The notes beneath the pieces were generated by a model that ran no database searches, had not been told where the DNA came from, and saw only the letters and a program-made list of their open reading frames with translations. Positions 47,701-53,743 of a DNA stretch of 53,743 nucleotides are shown one piece after another. The DNA comes from Myxococcales bacterium (GTDB taxonomy: Bacteria > Myxococcota_A > UBA796 > GCA-2862545): the NCBI GenBank assembly GCA_019634415.1, contig JAHQVJ010000215.1:1-53743 (forward strand). Reading direction: 5' to 3'. A program made the translations under genes and the position numbers. Position 1 is the first letter of the stretch; every line of letters starts with the position of its first letter.

Positions 47701-47964
47701 CACGACGAGGTCGTGCATCCGAACCAGGTTGTCGTGGCACAGCGCACGAGCTCGTCGAAACTCGGCCTTCAGCTCCGCCAACGCGCGTACCGCCTCGGCC
47801 TGAGAGGTCGCCTGCGGATCGGGCACCACGGCATGATCGTGCAGGGTCTTGAGCGCGACATCGCACCGATAGGTCCTGTCGAAGGCGCGAAACACCACCC
47901 CCATCGCGCCTCGTCCGATCTCCTCCAGTCGCTCGAACCTCGTGGGACCTCCTCCACTCGCCAC
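44623..47964 (-). CDS. Ser/Thr protein kinase fused to an AAA-type ATPase and helical repeats
   Basis: An 1113-residue protein with the start taken as GTG at 47964 behind aaggtg; a TTG nine codons upstream is possible. Kinase residues are complete: IGRGAMGVVFRAFD, VALKTL, HRDLKPTN, ILDFGLA and LAPEVL. From ~275 comes IFVGRVDELAWLHERLDAGG, the opening of an AAA ATPase of the LuxR/MalT-like group, with Walker A GSAGVGKT near 291-299 and LWIDDVQWLD as Walker B. The rest is helical repeats (for example ERTLGWVYLTIAQYALVRVE). This architecture resembles the kinase at 30349-33369. The divergent neighbour is a regulator, so the two probably form a signalling pair. The 3' end runs antisense into the catalase-related gene. 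Confidence 0.87.
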   Translation of the reverse strand: MASGGGPTRFERLEEIGRGAMGVVFRAFDRTYRCDVALKTLHDHAVVPDPQATSQAEAVRALAELKAEFRRARALCHDNLVRMHDLVVDEGGAFFTMELVHGQPLDVQTRRSGEAIRAVVGQLLSGLAAVHDAGLLHRDLKPTNLLVEASGRLVILDFGLALRAVDAEEAEAAGTLAYLAPEVLRGRPPSAASDLYAVGVLLLELLTGQLHDPRARPVVRPRDLGSVDADLGALALACLAPDPEERPDVRRAMELLGTPAMQQIGRIFVGRVDELAWLHERLDAGGVVRLQGSAGVGKTALTRQVALRRAMLAGRCHPSESVSFNGLDRIVDAVAARLSSPRTPALRPPPTALAALFPVVREAVGASTVEEASLDEAGRDLARAVAHLGDPVLWIDDVQWLDLDSQRLLSAFVTHAASPVLLTHRPLLDQASLQARDWFAQAPTWALRPLPRDDVFTVARMLQPDGDAQALSEACQGELVWLRRLARRPVSLGAALPDLVREELVALGPEAVEAAATTAVHQGPLPIAVLARSLPESVVLPSALDALISAGLLTRRAADEVDLSHDLLREAVNAEQAASRQRRHLALAEAFAEDRRADSAARHFALGDRPQRAHPFAVQAAEEARARFAWGRAAQLYELAVATRDDPEDALKRSFAQALAAAGRAREAAALRIELGSLEDRLQAAELLTACGAFGEADVEVQRLLREHGFRVPRGRGLSVARGLWWGARARVRPLRLASRQRPDSCLQADVLWTVVGALSQHDPLRAVAFQGQHLHLSLRSGDPVRAARALALQAAFEQAAGVSPRRVRRLLDAARALASPDDADLRAWLLVSHGYSRLLRGEARAALPMLEQAEQHYRATGAYRWERTLGWVYLTIAQYALVRVEELRAMVLDLRVRFHAVDDRASAAMLGLSSEAQLAVMDGDLDASEQSLVEGLQALPTPAPPTFEFTAMVSRVELLRAAGRSEQAYRELQDAWRFAGPMQAFEFPRVVYRHLEASLAISAGGITARALGRAASQMAREGSPLAKLYAAHLRARHARHLGDSVSERRHLDALGEHARSTGHLMFGVSARLRRAALDGDDDEAEASLRILSDRGVRAPELLLRARGLHVAG

Positions 47965-48007
47965 AGAGCACCTTGGTAAGCTCGCGCACAACCCGAGCGG
48001 AGCCCGT
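47965..48007. promoter_or_regulatory. 43-base divergent intergenic gap
   Basis: The kinase and regulator genes start back to back with only 43 bases between their chosen GTG codons. Promoters must overlap each other or lie inside the opposite gene. No clear box or dyad is visible. Confidence 0.3.
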
Positions 48008-49477
48008 GTGCCGGACGAGGGCGGATCATACGCGGCGGCCTTCTACAAGGCCCTGCTCGACCTGGGAGAGGCCTCCGATCTGGCAGGACTGGCCCAGCAA
48101 GCGCTGGATCTGGTGGTTCGCGCCAGCCCCGGCCGGCGGGGGTATCTCGCCATCCTGGACCGCGACGGTGAGATCGGCTGGCAGGCAGCCCAAGACCTGG
48201 AGGGGGCCGATCTCGAGGCCGTGGTGGCGTCGACGTCGGCGGGAATCGTGCGCACGGCGATGACGTCGGGACAGACGGTGAACACGGCCAGCGCGATGCT
48301 CGACGAGCGCTTCCGTGATCGAGAGAGCGTTCGCCGCCACGCCCTGGCCGCCGTGCTGTGCGTTCCGGTGGGAGACCCTGCGCTGGGCGTGTTGGTGCTG
48401 CAAGGATCCGACCCCTTCTCCGACGCGGACATCGCCCGGACGGAGACCTTCGCGAAGCACCTCGCCCCCTTCGCCGACCGGTTGCTGCGGCCCGCCGTGA
48501 CCGCGGACCCCACCGAGCCGTGGCGCCAGCGCCTGCACGCAGAGGCGATGATCGGACGGTCCGAGGCCATCGCCGAGATGCTCAAGCAGGTTGTCATGGT
48601 GGCCTCCATCGACGCCCCTGCGCTGTTGCTCGGCCCCACCGGCGTCGGCAAGACGTCGGTGGCCCAGGTGATCCACCGCAGCAGCACGCGAGCACAAGAG
48701 CCCTTCGTGGTCCTCAACTGCGCCACGCTGCCCAGCGGGCTCGCCGAGAGCGAGCTGTTCGGAGCCGAGCGCGGCGCTCACTCCACCGCCACGCGCCCGA
48801 TCCCCGGGAAGGTGGCCGCCGCACGGGGCGGCACCTTGGTCCTCGACGAGATCGGAGAGCTCGAGCCCGCCGTCCAGGCGAAGCTGCTGCAGCTGGTGCA
48901 GGAGGGCACCTACTGGCCTCTGGGCAGCGCCAGCCCGCGGCAGAGCGAGTGCCGCATCCTCGCCGCCACCAACGTGGATCTCGAGGAAGCAGCACGCACC
49001 AGCCGCTTCCGTGAAGACCTGTTCTACCGACTGTCGGTGTTCCAGATCCAGATCCCGCCACTGTCGAGCCGGGGAGCCGACGTGTTGCTGCTGGCAGAGC
49101 ACTTCGTGACCGAGGCCGTGGCTCGCCACCAGCTGCCCCGCGTGGCTCTGGGAGCGCAGGCCCGTGCCTCGATCCTGGCCCACGCCTGGCCCGGCAACGT
49201 GCGGGAGCTGCGCAATGCGATGGAGCGCGGGAGCGTGGTGGCAGCCACCGAGCAGGTGTCCGAGATCTCCGCCGCACACCTCGGCCTGGGGAGCACGGCG
49301 ACGGAGCCGTCCGCGGGCCATGGCCTGGCAGCCCAGACCCGACAGTTCCAGGGCGTGCTGGTGCGGCAGGCGCTGGAGCAGGAGAACGGCAACGTGACCG
49401 CCGCAGCTCGCCGGCTGGAGATCCACCGGTCGCACCTGTACACGCTGATGAAGGTGCACGGGCTGCACAACCCGTAG
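48008..49477 (+). CDS. GAF-AAA+-Fis regulator lacking a GAFTGA loop
   Basis: A 489-residue protein with the layout of a sigma-54 activator. Residues ~25-165 form a GAF sensor (YLAILDRDGEIGWQAAQDL, VLCVPVGDPALGVLVLQGS). The AAA+ domain has Walker A GPTGVGKT (from residue 209) and TLVLDEIGELEPAVQ as Walker B, with FREDLFYRLSVFQIQIPPL and WPGNVRELRNAMERG further on. The C-terminus is a Fis-type helix-turn-helix (NVTAAARRLEIHRSHLYTL). The GAFTGA loop that touches sigma-54 is replaced by GAHSTA (256-261), so activation of sigma-54 RNA polymerase is doubtful; a repressor or sigma-70-type mode is possible. The start is GTG at 48008, chosen because it clears the opposite gene. Confidence 0.85.
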   Translation: MPDEGGSYAAAFYKALLDLGEASDLAGLAQQALDLVVRASPGRRGYLAILDRDGEIGWQAAQDLEGADLEAVVASTSAGIVRTAMTSGQTVNTASAMLDERFRDRESVRRHALAAVLCVPVGDPALGVLVLQGSDPFSDADIARTETFAKHLAPFADRLLRPAVTADPTEPWRQRLHAEAMIGRSEAIAEMLKQVVMVASIDAPALLLGPTGVGKTSVAQVIHRSSTRAQEPFVVLNCATLPSGLAESELFGAERGAHSTATRPIPGKVAAARGGTLVLDEIGELEPAVQAKLLQLVQEGTYWPLGSASPRQSECRILAATNVDLEEAARTSRFREDLFYRLSVFQIQIPPLSSRGADVLLLAEHFVTEAVARHQLPRVALGAQARASILAHAWPGNVRELRNAMERGSVVAATEQVSEISAAHLGLGSTATEPSAGHGLAAQTRQFQGVLVRQALEQENGNVTAAARRLEIHRSHLYTLMKVHGLHNP

Positions 49478-49486
49478 GGCGCCACC

Positions 49487-49502
49487 GTCGACTGCAGTCG
49501 AC
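49487..49502. promoter_or_regulatory. Perfect 16-base palindrome
   Basis: gtcgactgcagtcgac lies ten bases after the regulator stop, in the 193-base gap before the lipoprotein gene. A second ggcgccacc block follows at 49524-49532, echoing ggcgccacc at 49478-49486 just before the palindrome. It could be an operator for the lipoprotein gene or a weak terminator; no T-tract follows. The rest of the gap shows only the ribosome site ggggag before 49671. Confidence 0.35.
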
Positions 49503-49670
49503 ACTCCCCCACTCGACACCGTCGGCGCCACCCGACGTCTCTGGCGTGCGGGTCACCCACGACCCAGTCCAGCTGCAGGTCTCAGCCCCGACGTGCCGGT
49601 GGCACACCCGCTGCAGTGCCAACCGCCGGTGGGGCCCATCGGCTCCGCCCCGGATGACCGGGGAGTCGAC

Positions 49671-52600
49671 ATGAGACAGATCCTAGGAGCGCTGGCGTTG
49701 CTGTCTGCCTGCGCTGGCGGAAAGAAGAGTGACTGCGACGACACGCTCGATGCCGATGGCGACGGCTTGTCCGACTGCCGAGAGGCCGAGCTGGGGACCC
49801 ATCGAGACATCGCCGACACCGATGGCGACGGCTTCGACGACAAGACCGAGGTCGACAACTGGGACCGGTCGGGGCCGTTCCACCTGCGGTTCAACCCGCT
49901 GGTGGCCGACGTGCCACGCCTGTCCATCAGCCAACAGAGCCTGCCCCTGGTGCAGCTTTGGGTCCAGACGAGCGAGTCGTCTCGAACGACGTACGGGCTC
50001 GACGAGCGCTCCACCGACGAGGTGGTGGTCACCTCGACCCGAGGTGCCTCCAACGTGCGGGTCATCGAAGCCCAGCACACCGCCGGGGTGAACGGGCGGG
50101 TTCGCTCGAACGGGGTCGTGACCGTGGGGGAGGTCGAAGCCCACTACCAGTACCAGCACACCGACACCGCCACGAGCGCCAACTACTGGGACCGCACCGT
50201 GATGGAGCGCAACCAGCGTGACGTGGCCTCCTTCTACGAGCGCGAGGACGCCCAATCGAGCGACGTCACGGGGGGCTCCATCCAGGTCACGATGGGCTTG
50301 GCCAACGACGGAGACGTCAGCTACACCCTTCAGCGCCTCGATCTGACGGCCTCGATGGTGGATCCGCGGAATCCCTCCCAGCGGGTCCCCGTGGGGACCC
50401 TGACCCACGACGGCGAGATCCGACTGACGCCGCCACCGCTGGGACGTGGCGCCCAGGTCGGACCGGACGACCTCACGTACTTCGTGTTCGACTACGACGC
50501 TCCGGGCAACCCCGGCGCCATCTCCAGGGTCCTGGAGAGCTCGGATCTGCTCGTGCTGGAGCCGGGAAGCCTGCAGCTCACCGACGACGAGGGAGGCGAC
50601 TTCGGACAGGCGGCCGACGACATCCGGGCGCGCACCGCCGAGGTCATCGTGGACTTCGGCAACGCGGGCTCCACCGAGCGCTTCCGCGTGGCCATCGACA
50701 CCGGCGGCAACGACACCCTGGACCTGTTGCAGCTCCTGCAGCAGCGGCTGAACATGGACCATGCCTTCGACACCCTCCAGATCGGGGATCTGCCTGCCCG
50801 CCAGGGCCTGTCGTCGCTGCGCGGCGTGCAGACGGGCGCCACCAGCTACTGGATGGCCTCCCACACGGTGCCGACCTCCACGCCCGGCCAGACAGTGACG
50901 ACGCTGTCGAGCCCGGTGCTGGGGGACTGGGGGCCCGACGACGTCACGCTCCGCAAGGGCGACGTGCTGCACCTGCTGTACGTCACCGACACGGACCTGG
51001 ACGGCCTGTCCGATCGGCGAGAGCAGGAGGTGTTCACCGACCCAGGCGTCGCCGACACCGACGGCGACGGGCTCGACGATGCCGAAGAGGTCTTCGGCTG
51101 GCTCACCAACCTGGAGGGGCCGGACTGCACCCAAGGCAGCACCGTCCGGGTCTTCTCCGATCCCACCACGCCAGACACCGACGACGACGGCGTGAGCGAC
51201 CTCGACGAGCAGCTCGAGTGCACGAACCCACGAGGAGACCTCGAGGTGGACGCAGGGCCAGCTCACCTGATCGTGGGCACGGGCGAGCCCATCGAGCTCG
51301 TCGCGCTCCCCGCCAACTACGTGGACTCCACCGAGCTGCGGTACACGTGGACGCAGCTGGGGGGCCCGGAGGTGGGCCCACTGCCGGGCAACCGACGGGT
51401 GGATCTACCCGGCGTGGACGAGGTCACCACCCTCACCTTCGAGGTGATGCTGACGGATGCGGCCCAGGACGACCAAGTGGCCACGGACGTGGTGCGGGTG
51501 GTGGTGGTGGCAGATCCCCTCGCGGCCACGTTCGTCGACCCCGACGAAGGGCGTGACAACGGCACTGGAGCGTTCGACGATCCACTCCGCCTCCTACAGG
51601 ACGGACTGACCAGAGCGATCGACTCGGGCGGCGACGTGTACCTGAAGACGCCTTCGAGCGGCGAGGCCCTGCAGGTGGACGCCACCCTCGTGCTCCCCGA
51701 CGGCGTGGACCTCTACGGCGGCTTCCACGGCGACTGGGAGCGAGACCCGGTGCAGCACCCCGCGCTGGTGCAGGTGCACGCCCCCGTTGGTCTCACCGCG
51801 GCGGCCGACCGGACCGACCCGATGGTGGTGAGCGGCCTGCACCTTCGTGCCTGCGGTCCATGGGTGCCGGGCTCCGCAGCCTGTCCCGCCATCGACGGCG
51901 CCACCCATACGTCGGCCATCGATCTGCGAGGAATGGACGCGGTGACCCTGGATCGGATCACCGCGCAGGGCGGAGATCTGGTCACGGATCCAGGCTCGGG
52001 CAGCGCCTTCGAGGCAGGCTCCAGCTATGGCGTGCGCGCCCACGACGTGGGGTCGCTGGCGATCCTCGACTCCGTGCTCGCGGGCGGTGAGGGCGCCCGA
52101 GGGGGCAACGGGGCGACCGGCACCACCGGCGCGACCGGAGACGGAGGCGACCCCGGCGTGGATCAGACGGCCGGATCCGGGGGCGCTGGGTCGAGCCCAG
52201 GCGGCGACGGGGGCGCGGGCGGACGAGGCCGCACGGACTGCCCGTTCCTCGGCCGCGGCAACGGCTACGACGGAGCCAGCGGCTCTAGCGTCGGCGCCGC
52301 TGCGGGCGGCGGCGGCGGCACGGGCGGCCGTGCCAACAGCTGCACCAGCTCCAACGGCTCCTCCGACGACGGAGGCCGCGGTGAAACGGGCGCCGACGGA
52401 TCCTCGGGCACGGCGCAGGCCACCTCGCACTGGTTCCGGCTCCTCCCGACCTTCGCCGACGGCATGCCCTCCTTCGTGGCGGGATCGGGAGCGGCAGGCG
52501 CGGAAGGGCAAGCAGGCGGCGGTGGCGGCGGCGGCGGCGGCGGCGCTGCCTACACCTTCAACCCCGGCAAGGCCGGCGGCGGTGGTGGCGAAGGCGGCGG

Positions 52601-53093
52601 CGGTGGTGCCGGCGGGAGCGCTGGAACCGGCGGCGGCGCCTCGTTCTCACTGCTGGTCTCCGGCGACAGCTTCGTCGAGATCATCGACTCCGAGCTCACC
52701 ACGGCAGAGCCGGGCAGCGGCGGTGCCGGCGGGACGGGCGGCCTCGGCGGGACTGGTGGAAACGGTGGCGTCGGGGAGAAGGCCGGCTCGTCCGATGGAG
52801 CGGACGGTGGAGACGGCGGCAACGGGGGCCGTGGGGGGGACGGCGGCGGTGGGGCCGGTGGCCCGAGCGCAGGGCTGGTCCTCCTCAACGACAGCGTCGC
52901 AGACATCGTGAACACCTCGGTGACCACGGCGCGTGCCGGCTCCGGAGCGGGCCCCGTGCCTGGCCAGGGGGGCTGGAACTACTGCCTGTACGTGGCCCCC
53001 ACCGCAGAGATCCTGAGCACGACCCAGCCGACCTGCAACCTGGGCGGTGCCGGCGTGGGTGGCGACCCCGAAGCCGTGGTGGGCGGCCCTTGA
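49671..53093 (+). CDS. Large surface lipoprotein with calcium-type repeats and Gly-rich tail
   Basis: A 1140-residue lipoprotein; the ATG at 49671 follows ggggag and gives signal MRQILGALALLSACAGG with lipobox SAC. Asp/Gly repeats of the thrombospondin type 3 kind appear twice (DADGDGLSDCREAELGT, DTDGDGFDD; and DTDLDGLSDRREQEVFTD, DTDGDGLDD). A PKD/Ig-like domain is near residue 525 (LRYTWTQLGGPEVG), and ATFVDPDEGRDNGTGAFDDP begins a right-handed beta-helix type region like DUF1565 proteins. From ~800 to 1100 the chain is Gly/Ala/Ser/Thr-rich with short collagen-like GxT and GG runs. Such proteins are frequent in Myxococcota and are usually exported to the surface. Partner unknown. Confidence 0.85.
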   Translation: MRQILGALALLSACAGGKKSDCDDTLDADGDGLSDCREAELGTHRDIADTDGDGFDDKTEVDNWDRSGPFHLRFNPLVADVPRLSISQQSLPLVQLWVQTSESSRTTYGLDERSTDEVVVTSTRGASNVRVIEAQHTAGVNGRVRSNGVVTVGEVEAHYQYQHTDTATSANYWDRTVMERNQRDVASFYEREDAQSSDVTGGSIQVTMGLANDGDVSYTLQRLDLTASMVDPRNPSQRVPVGTLTHDGEIRLTPPPLGRGAQVGPDDLTYFVFDYDAPGNPGAISRVLESSDLLVLEPGSLQLTDDEGGDFGQAADDIRARTAEVIVDFGNAGSTERFRVAIDTGGNDTLDLLQLLQQRLNMDHAFDTLQIGDLPARQGLSSLRGVQTGATSYWMASHTVPTSTPGQTVTTLSSPVLGDWGPDDVTLRKGDVLHLLYVTDTDLDGLSDRREQEVFTDPGVADTDGDGLDDAEEVFGWLTNLEGPDCTQGSTVRVFSDPTTPDTDDDGVSDLDEQLECTNPRGDLEVDAGPAHLIVGTGEPIELVALPANYVDSTELRYTWTQLGGPEVGPLPGNRRVDLPGVDEVTTLTFEVMLTDAAQDDQVATDVVRVVVVADPLAATFVDPDEGRDNGTGAFDDPLRLLQDGLTRAIDSGGDVYLKTPSSGEALQVDATLVLPDGVDLYGGFHGDWERDPVQHPALVQVHAPVGLTAAADRTDPMVVSGLHLRACGPWVPGSAACPAIDGATHTSAIDLRGMDAVTLDRITAQGGDLVTDPGSGSAFEAGSSYGVRAHDVGSLAILDSVLAGGEGARGGNGATGTTGATGDGGDPGVDQTAGSGGAGSSPGGDGGAGGRGRTDCPFLGRGNGYDGASGSSVGAAAGGGGGTGGRANSCTSSNGSSDDGGRGETGADGSSGTAQATSHWFRLLPTFADGMPSFVAGSGAAGAEGQAGGGGGGGGGGAAYTFNPGKAGGGGGEGGGGGAGGSAGTGGGASFSLLVSGDSFVEIIDSELTTAEPGSGGAGGTGGLGGTGGNGGVGEKAGSSDGADGGDGGNGGRGGDGGGGAGGPSAGLVLLNDSVADIVNTSVTTARAGSGAGPVPGQGGWNYCLYVAPTAEILSTTQPTCNLGGAGVGGDPEAVVGGP

Positions 53094-53108
53094 AGGGCAA
53101 CCTGTAGC

Positions 53109-53141
53109 ATCGCGACAATCCACCCCGTTGATTGTCGCGAT
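53109..53141. terminator. Perfect 12-bp inverted repeat between convergent genes
   Basis: atcgcgacaatc (53109-53120) and gattgtcgcgat (53130-53141) form a perfect stem with a 9-base loop in the 61-base gap between two convergent stops. A further partial copy, gattgtcgc, follows at 53147-53155. There is no strong T-tract, so it may be a bidirectional hairpin terminator or a binding site. Confidence 0.6.
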
Positions 53142-53154
53142 GAGCTGATTGTCG

Positions 53155-53743
53155 CTATCGAACCACCCGCTGCAGCGGTGCCTCGGCGAGGGAGCGCACC
53201 GTGCGCAGCGCCCGCGCCAGGGGCTCGTAGAAGGAGCCCGCGTGCAGCGTGCCCACGAGCAGACCCACGGCGCGCTCCCGCCGATCTCCGTCGAGCAGGA
53301 GCGCGCCCGAGTCTCCGGGTCGCGTGCGGCCCGGGTAGACCACCAGCAGCTCGCGCAGGGTGAAGGGGGCCGGCCGAGCCGGCGCCTCGAACACCCCGAC
53401 GCGCACCGGAGGCCGCGCCCGGACCGGAGGCCGCGAGACCCCGCGTGGCGTCCACACGCACACGCACGCAGCCGTGTCGCCCACGTCCGTGACCGCGGGC
53501 CCACGCTGTGGCTGCCAGGCGCGCGTGGCCTCGGCCGTGAGCTTCACCAGGGCTACGTCGCGGGGGGTGGGCTGGTCGAGCCCGTTGACCACCACAGTGC
53601 CCAGTCCCCAGCGGCTGTCCCCGTCGAGGCCCTCCGCCGGGTGGCCCGCACCAGGCGGAAACAGGTGACCCGCGGTGAGCGCATGGGTGGGCGCCTCCCC
53701 CTCGCCGAGGAGGAGGCTGATCACCCCGAAGCCCTCCTGGCCC
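53155..53743 (-). CDS. Trypsin-like serine protease, partial
   Basis: The C-terminal ~196 codons of a serine protease; the frame stays open to the window edge (QEGFGVISLLLGEG), so the start lies beyond. The catalytic triad of the chymotrypsin/trypsin fold is visible in order: His in TAGHLF, Asp in DVALVKL, and Ser in RPGDSGALLLDG. No transmembrane segment is seen in the visible part. Members are often secreted or act in stress and signalling. It faces the lipoprotein gene tail to tail across the hairpin. Confidence 0.8.
   Translation of the reverse strand, partial: GQEGFGVISLLLGEGEAPTHALTAGHLFPPGAGHPAEGLDGDSRWGLGTVVVNGLDQPTPRDVALVKLTAEATRAWQPQRGPAVTDVGDTAACVCVWTPRGVSRPPVRARPPVRVGVFEAPARPAPFTLRELLVVYPGRTRPGDSGALLLDGDRRERAVGLLVGTLHAGSFYEPLARALRTVRSLAEAPLQRVVR

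Noticed and set aside
46123..47979. 618-codon + strand frame opposite the second kinase
   Set aside because: Gln/His/Arg-rich shadow; the minus strand has complete kinase and Walker motifs.
52100..52880. Collagen or PE_PGRS-type protein as a separate gene
   Set aside because: The Gly-rich stretch is in frame with the lipoprotein signal and the upstream domains, so it is the tail of that protein.

Overview
The window is a high-GC, densely coded stretch from what looks like a Myxococcota (former delta-proteobacterial) chromosome. The pointers are two Ser/Thr kinase-ATPase-repeat fusion proteins, an enhancer-binding-protein-like regulator beside one of them, lipoproteins with thrombospondin-type Asp/Gly calcium repeats and Gly-rich tails, many GTG starts, and a contractile-injection-system (eCIS/Afp/PVC-type) locus. 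The taxonomic call is an inference; there is no rRNA or other marker gene here.

Region 1 (1-19033) is the 3' part of an eCIS structural operon on the + strand. Genes overlap by 1-4 bases or sit within 14 bases of each other. In order: the end of a probable LysM baseplate protein with a silk-like Ala/Gly/Ser tail, a 58-residue small protein, a gpD-like hub, a gpV-like spike, an unusual protein with a C-terminal membrane segment, a gp25-like wedge, a gpJ-like wedge, a gpI-like protein fused to a propeller-like N-terminus, three paralogous wedge/fibre-type proteins that grow from 287 to 466 to 1717 residues, and a tape-measure-type protein. Sheath and tube genes would lie upstream of the window.

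Region 2 (19030-30202) continues the same operon with a 2811-residue cargo-like protein. Its last ~750 residues are clearly less GC-rich than the rest and end in a phosphoribosyltransferase-like domain. A 190-residue gene overlaps its stop, then comes a broken second copy of the toxin tail, then a relative of the 190-residue gene. This is the tail / immunity / orphan tail / orphan immunity layout of polymorphic toxins. The two putative immunity-type proteins both look like degenerate protein kinases, and the second also carries a formylglycine-generating-enzyme-like segment.

Region 3 (30349-37535) is a minus-strand cluster: a kinase-ATPase-repeat regulator, two lipoproteins, and two small tandem paralogues of unknown function. 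Region 4 (37622-41497) returns to the + strand with two tandem AAA+ ATPases of the type found in eCIS loci, separated by a 7-bp tandem repeat. The second copy has lost the aromatic pore-loop residue.

Region 5 (41624-44703) is a two-gene oxylipin-type cassette: a lipoxygenase with recognisable iron ligands and a Gly at the stereocontrol position, coupled to a catalase-related protein that resembles coral/cyanobacterial allene oxide synthase domains. Region 6 (44623-53743) has a second kinase-ATPase-repeat protein transcribed toward the cassette and overlapping its end, a divergent GAF-AAA-Fis regulator without a GAFTGA loop, a large surface lipoprotein, and the C-terminal part of a trypsin-like protease.
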